Shown: positions 27,780-37,177, counted from the stretch's first letter. The stretch: 64,000 nt of DNA from Rhizobium oryziradicis (GCF_001939045.1 NZ_MKIM01000031.1:293012-357011), one strand, 5' to 3'. Translations and numbers: made by a program. The notes: generated by a model not told the origin, from the letters alone.

Positions 27780-28133
27780 ATGATTTCTTCTTTGATCGAC
27801 CCTGAAAACGCGCCACTGCCCTTGGCAGATTTCATGCAGCAGGCAACCGATGCGGTTGCTTTGCTCAAAGCCCTTTCGCATGAAAACAGGTTGCTGATTT
27901 TATGCATCCTGTGCAAGGGCGAAAAAACCGTTGGTGAGCTTGAGGAGATGCTGCATCTCCAGCAAGCAATTGTGTCGCAGCAACTGGCCCGGTTAAGGGC
28001 GGATGGTCTGGTGTCGAGCCGGCGCGAGGGCCGTCAGATCTATTATTCTATCGCCAATCCCTTGGTGCAAGATGTCGTTGCTCTGCTCTATCGCATGTAT
28101 TGTGCGCCCAAAGTTGCGCAAATAACGCCTTGA
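27780..28133 (+). CDS. ArsR-family transcriptional regulator
   Basis: A 117-residue winged-helix repressor. The DNA-binding part is LKALSHENRLLILCILCKGE, then VGELEEMLHLQQAIVSQQL and LARLRADGLVSSRREGRQIY, the canonical ArsR/SmtB fold. Cysteines at ILCILCKGE and MYCAPK are few and do not form the classic CxC metal site, so it may sense a redox or sulphur signal, as BigR/SqrR-type members do, but this is only a guess. The start is uncertain: TTG at 27771 or ATG at 27780. It sits between ldh and a LysR gene and could control either neighbour. Confidence 0.85.
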   Translation: MISSLIDPENAPLPLADFMQQATDAVALLKALSHENRLLILCILCKGEKTVGELEEMLHLQQAIVSQQLARLRADGLVSSRREGRQIYYSIANPLVQDVVALLYRMYCAPKVAQITP

Positions 28134-28217
28134 TGGTCCGTGCGTGCAGCGAAAGGCAGAGGCGGTTGCCGCGTAAGTGCTATAAGCAAGGCTTATTGAA
28201 CGGGACCGGTGAGGACC

Positions 28218-29111
28218 ATGATCGACAAGCTGGAATTTTTTATAGCCCTGGCCCAGGCCGAGCATTTTGGCCGGGCCGCTGAAGAATGCGGAATTTCTCA
28301 ACCCACCTTGTCCGCGGCCATTCGCCAGCTTGAAGATCAATTGGGTGTCATGCTGGTGCAGCGCGCCTCACGCTATCAAGGCCTGACACCCGAAGGGCAG
28401 CGGGTGCTGGAATGGGCGCGGCGCATTGTGGGCGATACCCGCACGATGCGCGATGAAATGCGGGCGGCGCGCAAAGGTCTGGCCGGACACATCAGAATCG
28501 CGGTTATTCCCACCGCGCTTGCCATGGTGCAGAAGATTACGGAGCCTTTTCAGGCCCGCCATCCCGCTGTGACCTTTCAGATTTTATCGCGCAATTCGTT
28601 GCAGGTGCTGAGCCTGTTGGAAAATCTCGAGATTGATGCGGGCATTACCTATCTGGATAACGAACCGCTGGGCCGCGTTACGTCCGTGCCGCTCTATGAA
28701 GAGCGCTACCATTTGATTGCCGCAACGGGTACGCCGTTGGCAGATCGGGAGTCTGTCACGTGGCGCGAGGTATCGAATTTGCGGCTCTGTCTTTTAACCC
28801 CGGATATGCAGAACCGCCGCATTATCAATCAACATTTGTCTGAAGCCGGGGTTGTCTCAAAGCCAACGTTGGAATCCAATTCCATGATTGTGCTTTTTTC
28901 CCACATTCGCACGGGTCAATGGGCATCCATCATGCCGCGCAATGTGGCTCAATCCTTTGGTTTTCCTGAAGAAATTCGAATGGTGCCGATTACGGAGCCG
29001 CATACGCAGCATCTGGTTGGCCTGGTTGCTACCCACCGGGAACCCTATACACCGCTGGTGTCGGCCCTTTTGCACCTGGCCAGCAATCTCGCAAACGCGA
29101 ATGCCTTTTGA
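28218..29111 (+). CDS. LysR-family regulator upstream of the formate dehydrogenase operon
   Basis: The 297-residue protein has the N-terminal winged helix (MIDKLEFFIALAQAEHFGRA, then CGISQPTLSAAIRQLEDQLG) and the C-terminal two-lobed effector domain (IRIAVIPTALAMV onward). GAGG precedes the ATG at 28218. It is transcribed in the same direction as fdsG and ends 183 nt before it. A LysR gene beside fds genes is known in other proteobacteria as FdsR, so this is the likely fds regulator responding to formate or a related signal. The intergenic gap contains a cluster of GATAG/CTATC half-sites that fit a LysR operator. Confidence 0.9.
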   Translation: MIDKLEFFIALAQAEHFGRAAEECGISQPTLSAAIRQLEDQLGVMLVQRASRYQGLTPEGQRVLEWARRIVGDTRTMRDEMRAARKGLAGHIRIAVIPTALAMVQKITEPFQARHPAVTFQILSRNSLQVLSLLENLEIDAGITYLDNEPLGRVTSVPLYEERYHLIAATGTPLADRESVTWREVSNLRLCLLTPDMQNRRIINQHLSEAGVVSKPTLESNSMIVLFSHIRTGQWASIMPRNVAQSFGFPEEIRMVPITEPHTQHLVGLVATHREPYTPLVSALLHLASNLANANAF

Positions 29112-29269
29112 TAGTTTTTTTCTATCGCGTAACGAGAGAGCCTTATTGACCCGATGATAGGGCACCGTGCATGCTAAGAATCTATCTCAATACTATGCTT
29201 TTTCCGCTTTGAAGCGTCATGTTGATCGGGATGAGGTGATTGTTTTCTCTCTCCTATCTCAGACGATAG
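29110..29269. promoter_or_regulatory. Cluster of GATAG/CTATC half-sites in the fds promoter region
   Basis: GATAG or its complement CTATC occurs six times: at 29110, 29122, 29156, 29182, 29254 and 29265. Two pairs face each other as dyads: gatag-N7-ctatc at 29110-29126 and ctatc-N6-gatag at 29254-29269. The first has the ATAG-N7-CTAT form of a LysR box (T-N11-A). About 0.3 occurrences would be expected by chance in this length. These are probable binding sites for the adjacent LysR protein. Confidence 0.6.
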
Positions 29270-29294
29270 AAGAGTGTGATCGGGAGGATCCGAT

Positions 29295-29774
29295 ATGAAT
29301 ATTCACGTGGTTGCCGAACAGGAGGCAGCTCGAATTTCGCATATCATTGCGGAGCATCAGGGCGATGAAGGCCCGCTTTTGCCGATTCTTCATGATATTC
29401 AAGCCGAGTTTGGTTATGTGCCGGAAAGCGCCAAGCAGATTATTGCCAAGGCGCTGAACCTCTCGCGTGCCGAGGTGCATGGGGTTGTGACCTTCTATCA
29501 TGATTTTCGCGATCATCCCTCCGGTCGGCATGTGCTGAAACTCTGTCGGGCCGAGGCTTGCCAATCCATGGGATGCGAGCCTCTTGCCGATAAAATCAAA
29601 GCCAAACTGGGGATTGATTGGCATGAGACCACAGCCGATGGCGCGGTGACGCTTGAGCCGGTTTTCTGTCTTGGTCTGTGTGCGTCTGCGCCCGCCGCCA
29701 TGCTGGATGATGCGCTTTATGGACGCCTGAATGAAGACTGTCTGAACGACATTGTTGCGGAGGTTGGCCGATGA
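29295..29774 (+). CDS. fdsG: NAD-dependent formate dehydrogenase, gamma subunit (FdsG)
   Basis: FdsG is the small NuoE-like [2Fe-2S] subunit of the soluble molybdenum formate dehydrogenase. The 159-residue protein has a helical N-terminal part and a thioredoxin-like domain whose four ligand cysteines are in CRAEACQSMGC and FCLGLCAS. GGGAGGA precedes the ATG. The gene opens the fdsGBACD operon; its stop overlaps the fdsB start by four bases (ATGA). It probably passes electrons between FdsA and FdsB. Confidence 0.93.
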   Translation: MNIHVVAEQEAARISHIIAEHQGDEGPLLPILHDIQAEFGYVPESAKQIIAKALNLSRAEVHGVVTFYHDFRDHPSGRHVLKLCRAEACQSMGCEPLADKIKAKLGIDWHETTADGAVTLEPVFCLGLCASAPAAMLDDALYGRLNEDCLNDIVAEVGR

Positions 29775-31330
29775 GTGTGACGGTTTTCGTTCCTCGTGAT
29801 GCGGCAGCCCTTGCTGTGGGTGCCGATAAGGTGGCAGCCAGCATTGAGCATGAGGCCAACGCGCGCAATCTTGATGTCACCATTGTGCGCAATGGCACGC
29901 GCGGCCTGTTGTGGCTGGAAGTGCTGGTTGAAGTGCGCACCGAGCATGGCAGGGTTGCCTATGGGCCGGTGAAGCCTTCCGATGTGGCTGGCCTGTTTGA
30001 TGCCGGTTTTCTGAGCGGGGCAGATCATCCGCTCTGTCATGGACTGACCAAAGAAATCCCTTATCTCAAAAACCAGACCCGGCTGACCTTTGCCCGCTGT
30101 GGTATCACAGATCCGCTGTCATTAGACGATTACAAACATTATCAAGGTTTGACCGGGCTTACCAAAGCCATTGCCATGTCCTCTGCTGATATTGTCAAGC
30201 AGGTGACCGATAGCGGCTTGCGCGGGCGCGGCGGTGCAGGTTTTCCAACCGGCGTGAAATGGAAAACGGTGGCGGATGCCAAAGCCGATCAGAAATACAT
30301 TGTCTGCAACGCCGATGAGGGCGATAGCGGCACTTTTGCTGACCGCATGATCATGGAAGGTGACCCCTTTGTGCTGATTGAGGGCATGGCCATTGCGGCC
30401 ATCGCAGTCGGTGCCAGCAAGGGCTATATCTATACTCGCTCGGAATATCCGCATGCCATTGCTGTGATGCAGGACGCCATCAAGATTGCGCGGCGTGAAG
30501 GCATTTTGGGTGCTTCAGTGATGGGTTCGGCTTACGCATTTGATATGGAAGTGCGTGCAGGGGCTGGCGCTTATGTGTGCGGTGAAGAAACCTCGCTGCT
30601 CAACAGCCTTGAAGGCAAACGCGGCGTGGTGCGCGCCAAACCGCCGCTTCCGGCGCTGGAAGGCCTGTTTGGCAAGCCCACCGTGGTCAACAATGTAATG
30701 TCGCTGGCATCGGTTCCGGTGATCATGGATCGGGGTGCGCAGTTCTATCGTGATTTCGGCGTTGGCCGCTCGCATGGCACCATTCCAATTCAGCTGGCGG
30801 GCAATCTCAAGCACGGTGGGCTGTATGAGACGGCTTTCGGCCTGACCTTGGGTGCGTTGATCCATGACATCGGCGGCGGCACCATTTCCGGCCGTCCGGT
30901 CAAGGCCGTTCAGGTGGGCGGACCATTGGGAGCCTATTTCCCGCCATCGCTGTTTGACACGGTGTTTGATTATGAGGCCTTCACGGCCGCTGGCGGCTTG
31001 ATTGGCCATGCCGGTGTGGTGGTGTTTGACGATAGCGTCGATATGCTGAAACAGGCCCGGTTTGCCATGGAGTTCTGCGCTGTGGAAAGCTGTGGCAAAT
31101 GCACCCCCTGTCGCATCGGTTCCACCCGTGGGGTGGAAACGGTGGATCGCATTGCGCAAGGTGTTGAGCCAGAGAAAAACAAGGCTCTGCTGGAAGACCT
31201 GTGCAACACCATGAAATTTGGTTCGCTGTGCGCGCTGGGCGGCTTCACGCCCTATCCGGTGATGAGTGCCATGACGCATTTCCCGGATGATTTTGCGCCC
31301 ACCACCCCCCTTGTTGAAGCTGCGGAGTAA
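29771..31330 (+). CDS. fdsB: NAD-dependent formate dehydrogenase, beta subunit (FdsB)
   Basis: FdsB carries FMN, one [4Fe-4S] cluster and the NAD site, and hands the electrons from formate to NAD. The 519-residue protein has an N-terminal NuoE-like thioredoxin fold, then the FMN-binding glycine-rich loop GLRGRGGAGFPTGVKW and the NAD-associated ADEGDSGTFADR. The cluster-ligand region is ESCGKCTPCRIGSTRG with a fourth cysteine in SLCALGGF. It resembles a fusion of NuoE and NuoF, as in other Fds and Hox enzymes. Start and stop are tightly packed with fdsG and fdsA. Confidence 0.95.
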   Translation: MSVTVFVPRDAAALAVGADKVAASIEHEANARNLDVTIVRNGTRGLLWLEVLVEVRTEHGRVAYGPVKPSDVAGLFDAGFLSGADHPLCHGLTKEIPYLKNQTRLTFARCGITDPLSLDDYKHYQGLTGLTKAIAMSSADIVKQVTDSGLRGRGGAGFPTGVKWKTVADAKADQKYIVCNADEGDSGTFADRMIMEGDPFVLIEGMAIAAIAVGASKGYIYTRSEYPHAIAVMQDAIKIARREGILGASVMGSAYAFDMEVRAGAGAYVCGEETSLLNSLEGKRGVVRAKPPLPALEGLFGKPTVVNNVMSLASVPVIMDRGAQFYRDFGVGRSHGTIPIQLAGNLKHGGLYETAFGLTLGALIHDIGGGTISGRPVKAVQVGGPLGAYFPPSLFDTVFDYEAFTAAGGLIGHAGVVVFDDSVDMLKQARFAMEFCAVESCGKCTPCRIGSTRGVETVDRIAQGVEPEKNKALLEDLCNTMKFGSLCALGGFTPYPVMSAMTHFPDDFAPTTPLVEAAE

Positions 31331-31335
31331 GGCTC

Positions 31336-34215
31336 ATGTCGCTGATCCACGAAATTGACTATGGTACACCCGCTTCCACATCCACGGATATGGTCACGCT
31401 GACCATTGATGGCCGTGAAGTTACGGTGCCTGCTGGCACATCCATCATGCGGGCTTCCATGGAGGCGGGCATTCAGGTGCCAAAGCTGTGCGCCACCGAT
31501 ATGGTTGATGCCTTTGGCTCCTGCCGGCTCTGTCTGGTGGAGGTCGAGGGTCGCAATGGCACTCCGGCCTCCTGCACCACGCCCTGCGCGCCCGGCCTTG
31601 TGGTGCATACCCAGACGGAACGCCTCAAGCAGATCCGCAAAGGCGTGATGGAGCTTTATATCTCCGACCATCCGCTCGACTGTCTGACCTGTGCTGCCAA
31701 TGGTGATTGTGAATTGCAGGACATGGCAGGGGCTGTCGGCCTGCGTGATGTGCGCTATGGCTATGAAGGCGACAATCATGTCAAGGCGCGGGTAAGCGAT
31801 GGCCTGAACGCCCGTTATATGCCGAAGGACGAGAGCAATCCTTACTTCACCTATGATCCGTCGAAATGCATTGTCTGTTCGCGCTGCGTGCGGGCATGCG
31901 AGGAAGTGCAGGGCACGTTCGCGCTGACCATTGAAGGCCGTGGCTTTGATAGCCGCGTCTCGCCCGGTGCGCATGAGGCCTTTCTGGAATCGGAATGCGT
32001 TTCCTGCGGTGCTTGCGTGCAGGCCTGTCCGACCGCGACATTGACCGAAAAATCGGTGATTGCCATTGGCCAACCGGAGCATTCGGCTGTCACCACCTGC
32101 GCCTATTGCGGCGTCGGCTGCTCGTTTAAGGCCGAAATGCGCGGTGAAGAGCTGGTGCGCATGGTGCCGTGGAAAGACGGCAAGGCCAATCGTGGTCATT
32201 CCTGCGTTAAGGGTCGGTTCGCCTATGGTTACGCAAGCCACAAGGATCGTATTCTCAACCCGATGATCCGCGAAAACATCAGCGATCCATGGCGGGAAGT
32301 GAGCTGGGACGAAGCGTTTGCCTATGTGGCTTCCGAGTTCAAGCGGCTGCAATATCAATATGGCCGCGATTCCATTGGCGGCATTACCTCATCCCGCTGC
32401 ACCAATGAAGAGACATTCCTGGTGCAAAAGCTGATCCGTGCCGGCTTTGGCAATAACAATGTTGATACCTGCGCGCGTGTTTGCCACTCACCAACCGGCT
32501 ATGGTCTGGGCCAGGCCTTTGGTACGTCGGCGGGCACACAGGACTTTGACAGTGTTGAGCATTCTGATGTGGTGCTGGTGATTGGGGCCAACCCCACCGA
32601 CGGCCATCCCGTGTTTGGCTCGCGGCTGAAGAAGCGGCTGCGCAAAGGGGCCAAGCTGATCGTGATTGATCCGCGCCGGATTGATCTGGTCAAGACGCCG
32701 CATGTGGAAGCCTCTTTCCACCTGCCGCTCAAGCCCGGCGCCAATGTGGCGGTGCTGACAGCCATTGCCCATGTGATTGTCACCGAAGGCTTGGCCAATG
32801 AGGCGTTTATTCGTGAGCGTTGCGACTGGTCCGAGTTTGAGGATTGGGCATCGTTTGTGGCCGATCCGCAGCATAGCCCGGAAGACACCGAAAAATTCAC
32901 CGGCGTTCCGGCAGCCGATTTGCGCGGCGCGGCCCGGCTTTATGCCACCGGCGGCAATGGCGCGATCTATTATGGTCTGGGCGTGACCGAACACAGCCAA
33001 GGCTCAACCACCGTGATGGCGATTGCCAATCTGGCCATGGTCACCGGCAATATTGGCCGTCCCGGCGTGGGCGTGAACCCGCTGCGCGGCCAAAACAATG
33101 TGCAAGGCTCGTGTGACATGGGCTCCTTCCCGCACGAATTACCAGGCTATCGCCACATCTCCGACGATGCCACCCGCGATATGTTTGAAAAACTCTGGGG
33201 TGTCACCCTCAACAATGAGCCGGGTCTTCGCATTCCTAATATGCTGGATGCGGCGGTGGAAGGCACATTCAAGGGCCTTTACATTCAGGGTGAGGATATT
33301 CTTCAGTCTGATCCTGACACCAAGCATGTGTCGGCGGGCCTTGCTGCGATGGAATGCGTGGTGGTCCACGATCTCTTCCTCAATGAAACCGCCAATTACG
33401 CTCATGTGTTCTTGCCGGGTTCCACATTTCTGGAAAAGGATGGCACATTTACCAATGCCGAGCGCCGCATCAACCGCGTGCGCAAGGTGATGACACCAAA
33501 GAATGGTTATGCGGACTGGGAAGTGACCCAGAAAATGGCGCAGGCCATGGGCTTGGCGTGGAATTACACCCACCCCTCGCAGATCATGGATGAAATTGCC
33601 GCCACCACACCAAGTTTTTCCGGGGTGTCTTATGACTACCTTGAACAAAATGGTTCGGTGCAGTGGCCTTGCAATGAGGCGCATCCGAACGGCTCGCCGA
33701 TCATGCACACCGATGGTTTCGTGCGTGGCAAGGGTAAGTTTATCCGTACCGAATATGTGGCAACCGATGAGCGCACCGGCCCACGTTTCCCGCTGCTTTT
33801 GACCACGGGGCGCATCCTCAGCCAGTATAATGTGGGTGCACAGACGCGCCGCACGGAAAACACTGTCTGGCACGCCGAAGACTTGCTGGAAATGCATCCC
33901 CATGATGCCGAGCAGCGCGGAATCAAACAGGGCGACTGGATCAAGCTGGCCAGCCGCTCGGGCGATACCACGCTGCGGGTGTTGATTACGGATCGGGTTG
34001 CTCCGGGCGTGGTCTATACCACCTTCCACCACCCGGATACGCAGGCCAATGTGATCACCACGGACTTTTCCGACTGGGCCACCAATTGCCCGGAATATAA
34101 GGTGACGGCGGTGCAGGTTTCGCCATCCAATGGTCCAACCGAATGGCAGAAGGACTATGAAGAGTTGTCGCTCAAGTCCCGCCGCATTGCGGGCAAGATG
34201 GAAGCGGCAGAGTGA
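31336..34215 (+). CDS. fdsA: NAD-dependent formate dehydrogenase, catalytic alpha subunit (FdsA)
   Basis: FdsA oxidises formate to CO2 at a bis-molybdopterin-guanine-dinucleotide molybdenum centre. The 959-residue protein begins with a NuoG-like iron-sulphur region: a [2Fe-2S] ferredoxin domain (CRLCLVEVEG), then DCLTCAANGDCELQ, then two [4Fe-4S] motifs (CIVCSRCVRAC, CVSCGACVQAC). The molybdenum domain starts with its own [4Fe-4S] motif CAYCGVGC. The active-site cysteine, equivalent to selenocysteine in E. coli FdhF, lies in NVDTCARVCHSPT. The arrangement matches the R. capsulatus type of oxygen-tolerant enzyme. The next gene, fdsC, is needed to sulphurate the cofactor. Confidence 0.96.
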   Translation: MSLIHEIDYGTPASTSTDMVTLTIDGREVTVPAGTSIMRASMEAGIQVPKLCATDMVDAFGSCRLCLVEVEGRNGTPASCTTPCAPGLVVHTQTERLKQIRKGVMELYISDHPLDCLTCAANGDCELQDMAGAVGLRDVRYGYEGDNHVKARVSDGLNARYMPKDESNPYFTYDPSKCIVCSRCVRACEEVQGTFALTIEGRGFDSRVSPGAHEAFLESECVSCGACVQACPTATLTEKSVIAIGQPEHSAVTTCAYCGVGCSFKAEMRGEELVRMVPWKDGKANRGHSCVKGRFAYGYASHKDRILNPMIRENISDPWREVSWDEAFAYVASEFKRLQYQYGRDSIGGITSSRCTNEETFLVQKLIRAGFGNNNVDTCARVCHSPTGYGLGQAFGTSAGTQDFDSVEHSDVVLVIGANPTDGHPVFGSRLKKRLRKGAKLIVIDPRRIDLVKTPHVEASFHLPLKPGANVAVLTAIAHVIVTEGLANEAFIRERCDWSEFEDWASFVADPQHSPEDTEKFTGVPAADLRGAARLYATGGNGAIYYGLGVTEHSQGSTTVMAIANLAMVTGNIGRPGVGVNPLRGQNNVQGSCDMGSFPHELPGYRHISDDATRDMFEKLWGVTLNNEPGLRIPNMLDAAVEGTFKGLYIQGEDILQSDPDTKHVSAGLAAMECVVVHDLFLNETANYAHVFLPGSTFLEKDGTFTNAERRINRVRKVMTPKNGYADWEVTQKMAQAMGLAWNYTHPSQIMDEIAATTPSFSGVSYDYLEQNGSVQWPCNEAHPNGSPIMHTDGFVRGKGKFIRTEYVATDERTGPRFPLLLTTGRILSQYNVGAQTRRTENTVWHAEDLLEMHPHDAEQRGIKQGDWIKLASRSGDTTLRVLITDRVAPGVVYTTFHHPDTQANVITTDFSDWATNCPEYKVTAVQVSPSNGPTEWQKDYEELSLKSRRIAGKMEAAE

Positions 34216-34243
34216 TGGCACGGCAAAGAGACGGGAGGTGCCA

Positions 34244-35071
34244 ATGACCACTATTGATGCCGCCCGTACCGTGTCCGTGCTGCAATATCGCCAGAGTGTT
34301 GCGGTTGAGGCCAGCCGGATTGTGCCCGAGGAAGTGCCAATCGCCTTTTCCTATCGGGGTTCAACCCATGCCGTGATGATGGCAACACCTGCGGATCTTG
34401 AAGATTTTGCCATTGGTTTCTCACTGGCTGAGGGCATTATCTCAACGCTCAGTGATGTTGTTTCTGTGGAGCCGATCGAGGCCGGTGACGGTATTGATGT
34501 GCAGGTGATGCTCAAAGACGCCAATGTTGAGGCGCTAACCGCGCGAAGGCGCCAGATGGCCGGGCCGGTTGGCTGTGGCCTGTGCGGCATTGAATCGATT
34601 GAGCAGGCAACGCGCAATGTGCCAAGCATTGGTGCGTCTTCGCTTTCCTTGACGCCGCATGATATTCACGCCGCCATCAAGGCCCTGGGTGCTGCTCAGG
34701 ACTTGAACAACAAAACCCACGCCGTGCATGGCGCGGGATTTTATATTCCCGGCCAAGGTCTTTTGGCCATTCGCGAGGATGTGGGCCGCCACAATGCTTT
34801 GGACAAGCTGGTGGGCGCAGTGCTGCAGGCGGGGCGGCGTGGCGAGGAGGGGGCGGTGGTTGTCACCAGCCGCCTGTCCGTCGAGATGGTGCAGAAGACA
34901 GCGGCCTTGGGATGCCCGGTGTTGATTGCCATTTCTGCGCCGACGGCGCTTGCGATCCGCGCAGCGGTTAGCGCTGGCATGACCCTGATTGGCATTGCCC
35001 GGCATCAGGATTTTGAAATTTTTACCCGGGCCGACCGATTGAATACAGGGACATCAAGCTATGTCGCATGA
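34244..35071 (+). CDS. fdsC: Formate dehydrogenase accessory sulphurtransferase (FdsC/FdhD)
   Basis: This chaperone passes sulphur from a cysteine desulphurase to the molybdenum cofactor of FdsA. The 275-residue protein has the functional CxxC in PVGCGLCGIES and the FdhD cofactor-binding segment REDVGRHNALDKLVG. GGGAGGTG lies before the ATG at 34244. It lies 28 nt after fdsA and overlaps fdsD by 11 nt. In R. capsulatus this operon position is called fdsC. Confidence 0.93.
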   Translation: MTTIDAARTVSVLQYRQSVAVEASRIVPEEVPIAFSYRGSTHAVMMATPADLEDFAIGFSLAEGIISTLSDVVSVEPIEAGDGIDVQVMLKDANVEALTARRRQMAGPVGCGLCGIESIEQATRNVPSIGASSLSLTPHDIHAAIKALGAAQDLNNKTHAVHGAGFYIPGQGLLAIREDVGRHNALDKLVGAVLQAGRRGEEGAVVVTSRLSVEMVQKTAALGCPVLIAISAPTALAIRAAVSAGMTLIGIARHQDFEIFTRADRLNTGTSSYVA

Positions 35072-35333
35072 CCATATCACAGAGAAACTTGTCCGCATGG
35101 CCAATCAGATTGCCACGTTTTTCAAGTCTCAGCCGGAAAGTGAGCGCCTTGCGGGCATTGCCACCCATATCAACAAATTCTGGGAGCCGCGCATGCGGGC
35201 TCAATTTTTCGAGCTGGTAGACGCGGGTGGCGATGGCCTTGACCCATTGGTGATCTCTGCTGCGACATTGATTCATCGACCTGTTGATAATTCCAGCAGA
35301 TCATTTGGTCTTTCGGGAGAAAAGACGGCGTGA
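35061..35333 (+). CDS. fdsD: Formate dehydrogenase delta subunit (FdsD)
   Basis: FdsD is a small subunit needed for assembly or stability of the Fds enzyme. The 90-residue protein starts MSHDHITEKLVRMANQIATF; the pattern LVRMANQIATFF followed by KFWEPRMRAQFFELV is the family hallmark. It overlaps the end of fdsC by 11 nt, so translation is coupled. It closes the fds operon. The 167-nt gap after it holds a small palindrome and the start of the transporter gene. Confidence 0.9.
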   Translation: MSHDHITEKLVRMANQIATFFKSQPESERLAGIATHINKFWEPRMRAQFFELVDAGGDGLDPLVISAATLIHRPVDNSSRSFGLSGEKTA

Positions 35334-35422
35334 TCCACAATCATGGTGGATGAAAAGGGCAGGGTCTTAAAATTGTATTGCGTGCAGCATACTGTTGGGG
35401 GCAAGGCCTGCCGTGAGATTTT

Positions 35423-35437
35423 TTGTAAGCTTTACAA
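35423..35437. promoter_or_regulatory. Short palindrome upstream of the OxlT-like gene
   Basis: The sequence ttgtaagctttacaa is a perfect 6-bp dyad around a 3-nt centre, 64 nt before the transporter start. It could be an operator. Another imperfect dyad (gtattgcgtgcagcatac) lies about 50 nt upstream. Confidence 0.4.
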
Positions 35438-35500
35438 TATGATGCATCGCAATTTTAGAAATATGGAATGATTTCGGGACGACATCAGGAGGAAATGCGC

Positions 35501-37159
35501 ATGGCAGTGACAAGTGCGCCGGGGACCGGGGCGACAACACCTGCAGGTATTCTGGACCGGGAAAGAATTATTGCCCAGCCGGGTTTTAACCGGTGGCTTG
35601 TGCCACCGGCAGCGCTGGCCATCCACCTGTGCATCGGCATGGCTTATGGCTTCAGCGTTTTCTGGCTGCCACTCAGCAAGGCGCTGGGAACATCTGTTCC
35701 GGCGAGCTGCACCAGCATGTCCTTGCTGGATGCGCTGACCACCACCACCTGCAATTGGCGTGTTGCTGATCTGGGCTGGATCTATACCCTGTTTTTTGTG
35801 CTGTTGGGCTGTTCTGCCGCTCTCTGGGGTGGCTGGCTGGAGCGTGTGGGGCCGCGTCGTGCCGGGTTCGTTTCGGCCTGCTGCTGGTGTGGTGGCATTG
35901 TGGTCGCCGCCATCGGGGTGATGACCCATCAATTGTGGCTGATGTGGATTGGTGCAGGCGTGATTGGCGGCATCGGTCTGGGCCTTGGCTATATTTCTCC
36001 GGTGTCCACGCTGATCAAATGGTTTCCAGACCGTCGCGGCATGGCAACGGGCATGGCCATCATGGGCTTTGGCGGCGGTGCCATGATTGGCGCGCCATTG
36101 GCCAATATTTTGATGAGCTATTTCCGCGTCGATGGCACCATTGGCGTATGGCAGACCTTTCTGGTGATGGCCGGCATCTATTTCGTGTTCATGATGGGCG
36201 GCGCTTTCAGCTATCGCATTCCACCAGCTGGCTGGCGTCCGGAAGGCTGGGTTCCTCCTGTTGCTAAAAGCAGCATGATCACCACACGCCATGTGCACCT
36301 GCGTGATGCGCACAAGACCCCGCAATTCTGGTTGATCTGGGCTGTGCTTTGCCTCAACGTTTCTGCCGGTATCGGCGTGCTGGGTGTTGCTTCGCCCATG
36401 CTTCAGGAAATTTTTGCCGGCTCACTGATTGGTCAGCCGGGCTTGAGCTTCTCGCAATTGGATCCAACACAAAAGGCGCAGATTGCAGCCATTGCCGCCG
36501 GATTTACCGGGCTTTTGTCGCTGTTTAATATTGGCGGGCGCTTCTTCTGGGCTTCGATGTCCGATCGTCTGGGCCGCAAAAACACCTATTACTGCTTCTT
36601 CCTGCTGGGCATTGTGCTGTATGCGCTGACCCCGACACTGGCACTTATGGGCTCAAAGGCTCTGTTCGTGCTGGCACTGGGTGTCATTCTGTCAATGTAT
36701 GGTGGTGGTTTTGCCACGGTGCCTGCTTACCTTGCTGATATTTTCGGCACGCAATTTGTGGGCGCAATCCATGGACGCCTGCTCACGGCCTGGGCCACAG
36801 CGGGTATTTTGGGACCAACTGTGGTCAATTATATTCGCGAAGCACAGATTTCGGCCGGTGTTGCACCCGGTCCTGCGCTCTACAGCGGCACGATGTATAT
36901 CTTGTCTGGCATGCTGGTGCTTGGCCTGCTTGCCAACTTCCTTGTTAAGCCGCTTTCGGACAAATGGTTCATGTCCGATGCCGAGGTGGCCGCACTTCAG
37001 GCCAAATCCGCTGCGGCCAACAGCGCCGAGACCGGTTCTTTCGGGATCGACAAGGGTGGCTTTGATGCCAAGGCCCTGCTGGCTTGGGCCGTGGTGGGCA
37101 TTCCGCTTCTGTGGGGTGTCTGGGTGACGCTGAAAAGCACGCTTGTGCTGTTTGGCTAA
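35501..37159 (+). CDS. Major facilitator transporter of the oxalate:formate antiporter family
   Basis: The 552-residue inner-membrane protein has about 12 hydrophobic segments. The loop motif KWFPDRRGMATGMAIMGFGG and the repeat-like FFWASMSDRLGRKNTYY are typical of the OFA family, in which OxlT exchanges oxalate for formate. A Cys-rich extracellular loop (CTSMSLLDALTTTTCNW) follows the first helix, and about 50 extra residues lie near the C-terminus with a final helix. Starting at 35501 gives AGGAGG an 8-nt spacing; the ATG at 35495 is too close. Placed directly after the fds operon, it may import formate or another small carboxylate. No oxalyl-CoA decarboxylase gene is in the window. Confidence 0.85.
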   Translation: MAVTSAPGTGATTPAGILDRERIIAQPGFNRWLVPPAALAIHLCIGMAYGFSVFWLPLSKALGTSVPASCTSMSLLDALTTTTCNWRVADLGWIYTLFFVLLGCSAALWGGWLERVGPRRAGFVSACCWCGGIVVAAIGVMTHQLWLMWIGAGVIGGIGLGLGYISPVSTLIKWFPDRRGMATGMAIMGFGGGAMIGAPLANILMSYFRVDGTIGVWQTFLVMAGIYFVFMMGGAFSYRIPPAGWRPEGWVPPVAKSSMITTRHVHLRDAHKTPQFWLIWAVLCLNVSAGIGVLGVASPMLQEIFAGSLIGQPGLSFSQLDPTQKAQIAAIAAGFTGLLSLFNIGGRFFWASMSDRLGRKNTYYCFFLLGIVLYALTPTLALMGSKALFVLALGVILSMYGGGFATVPAYLADIFGTQFVGAIHGRLLTAWATAGILGPTVVNYIREAQISAGVAPGPALYSGTMYILSGMLVLGLLANFLVKPLSDKWFMSDAEVAALQAKSAAANSAETGSFGIDKGGFDAKALLAWAVVGIPLLWGVWVTLKSTLVLFG

Positions 37160-37177
37160 CCATTGCACAGGATGGAT

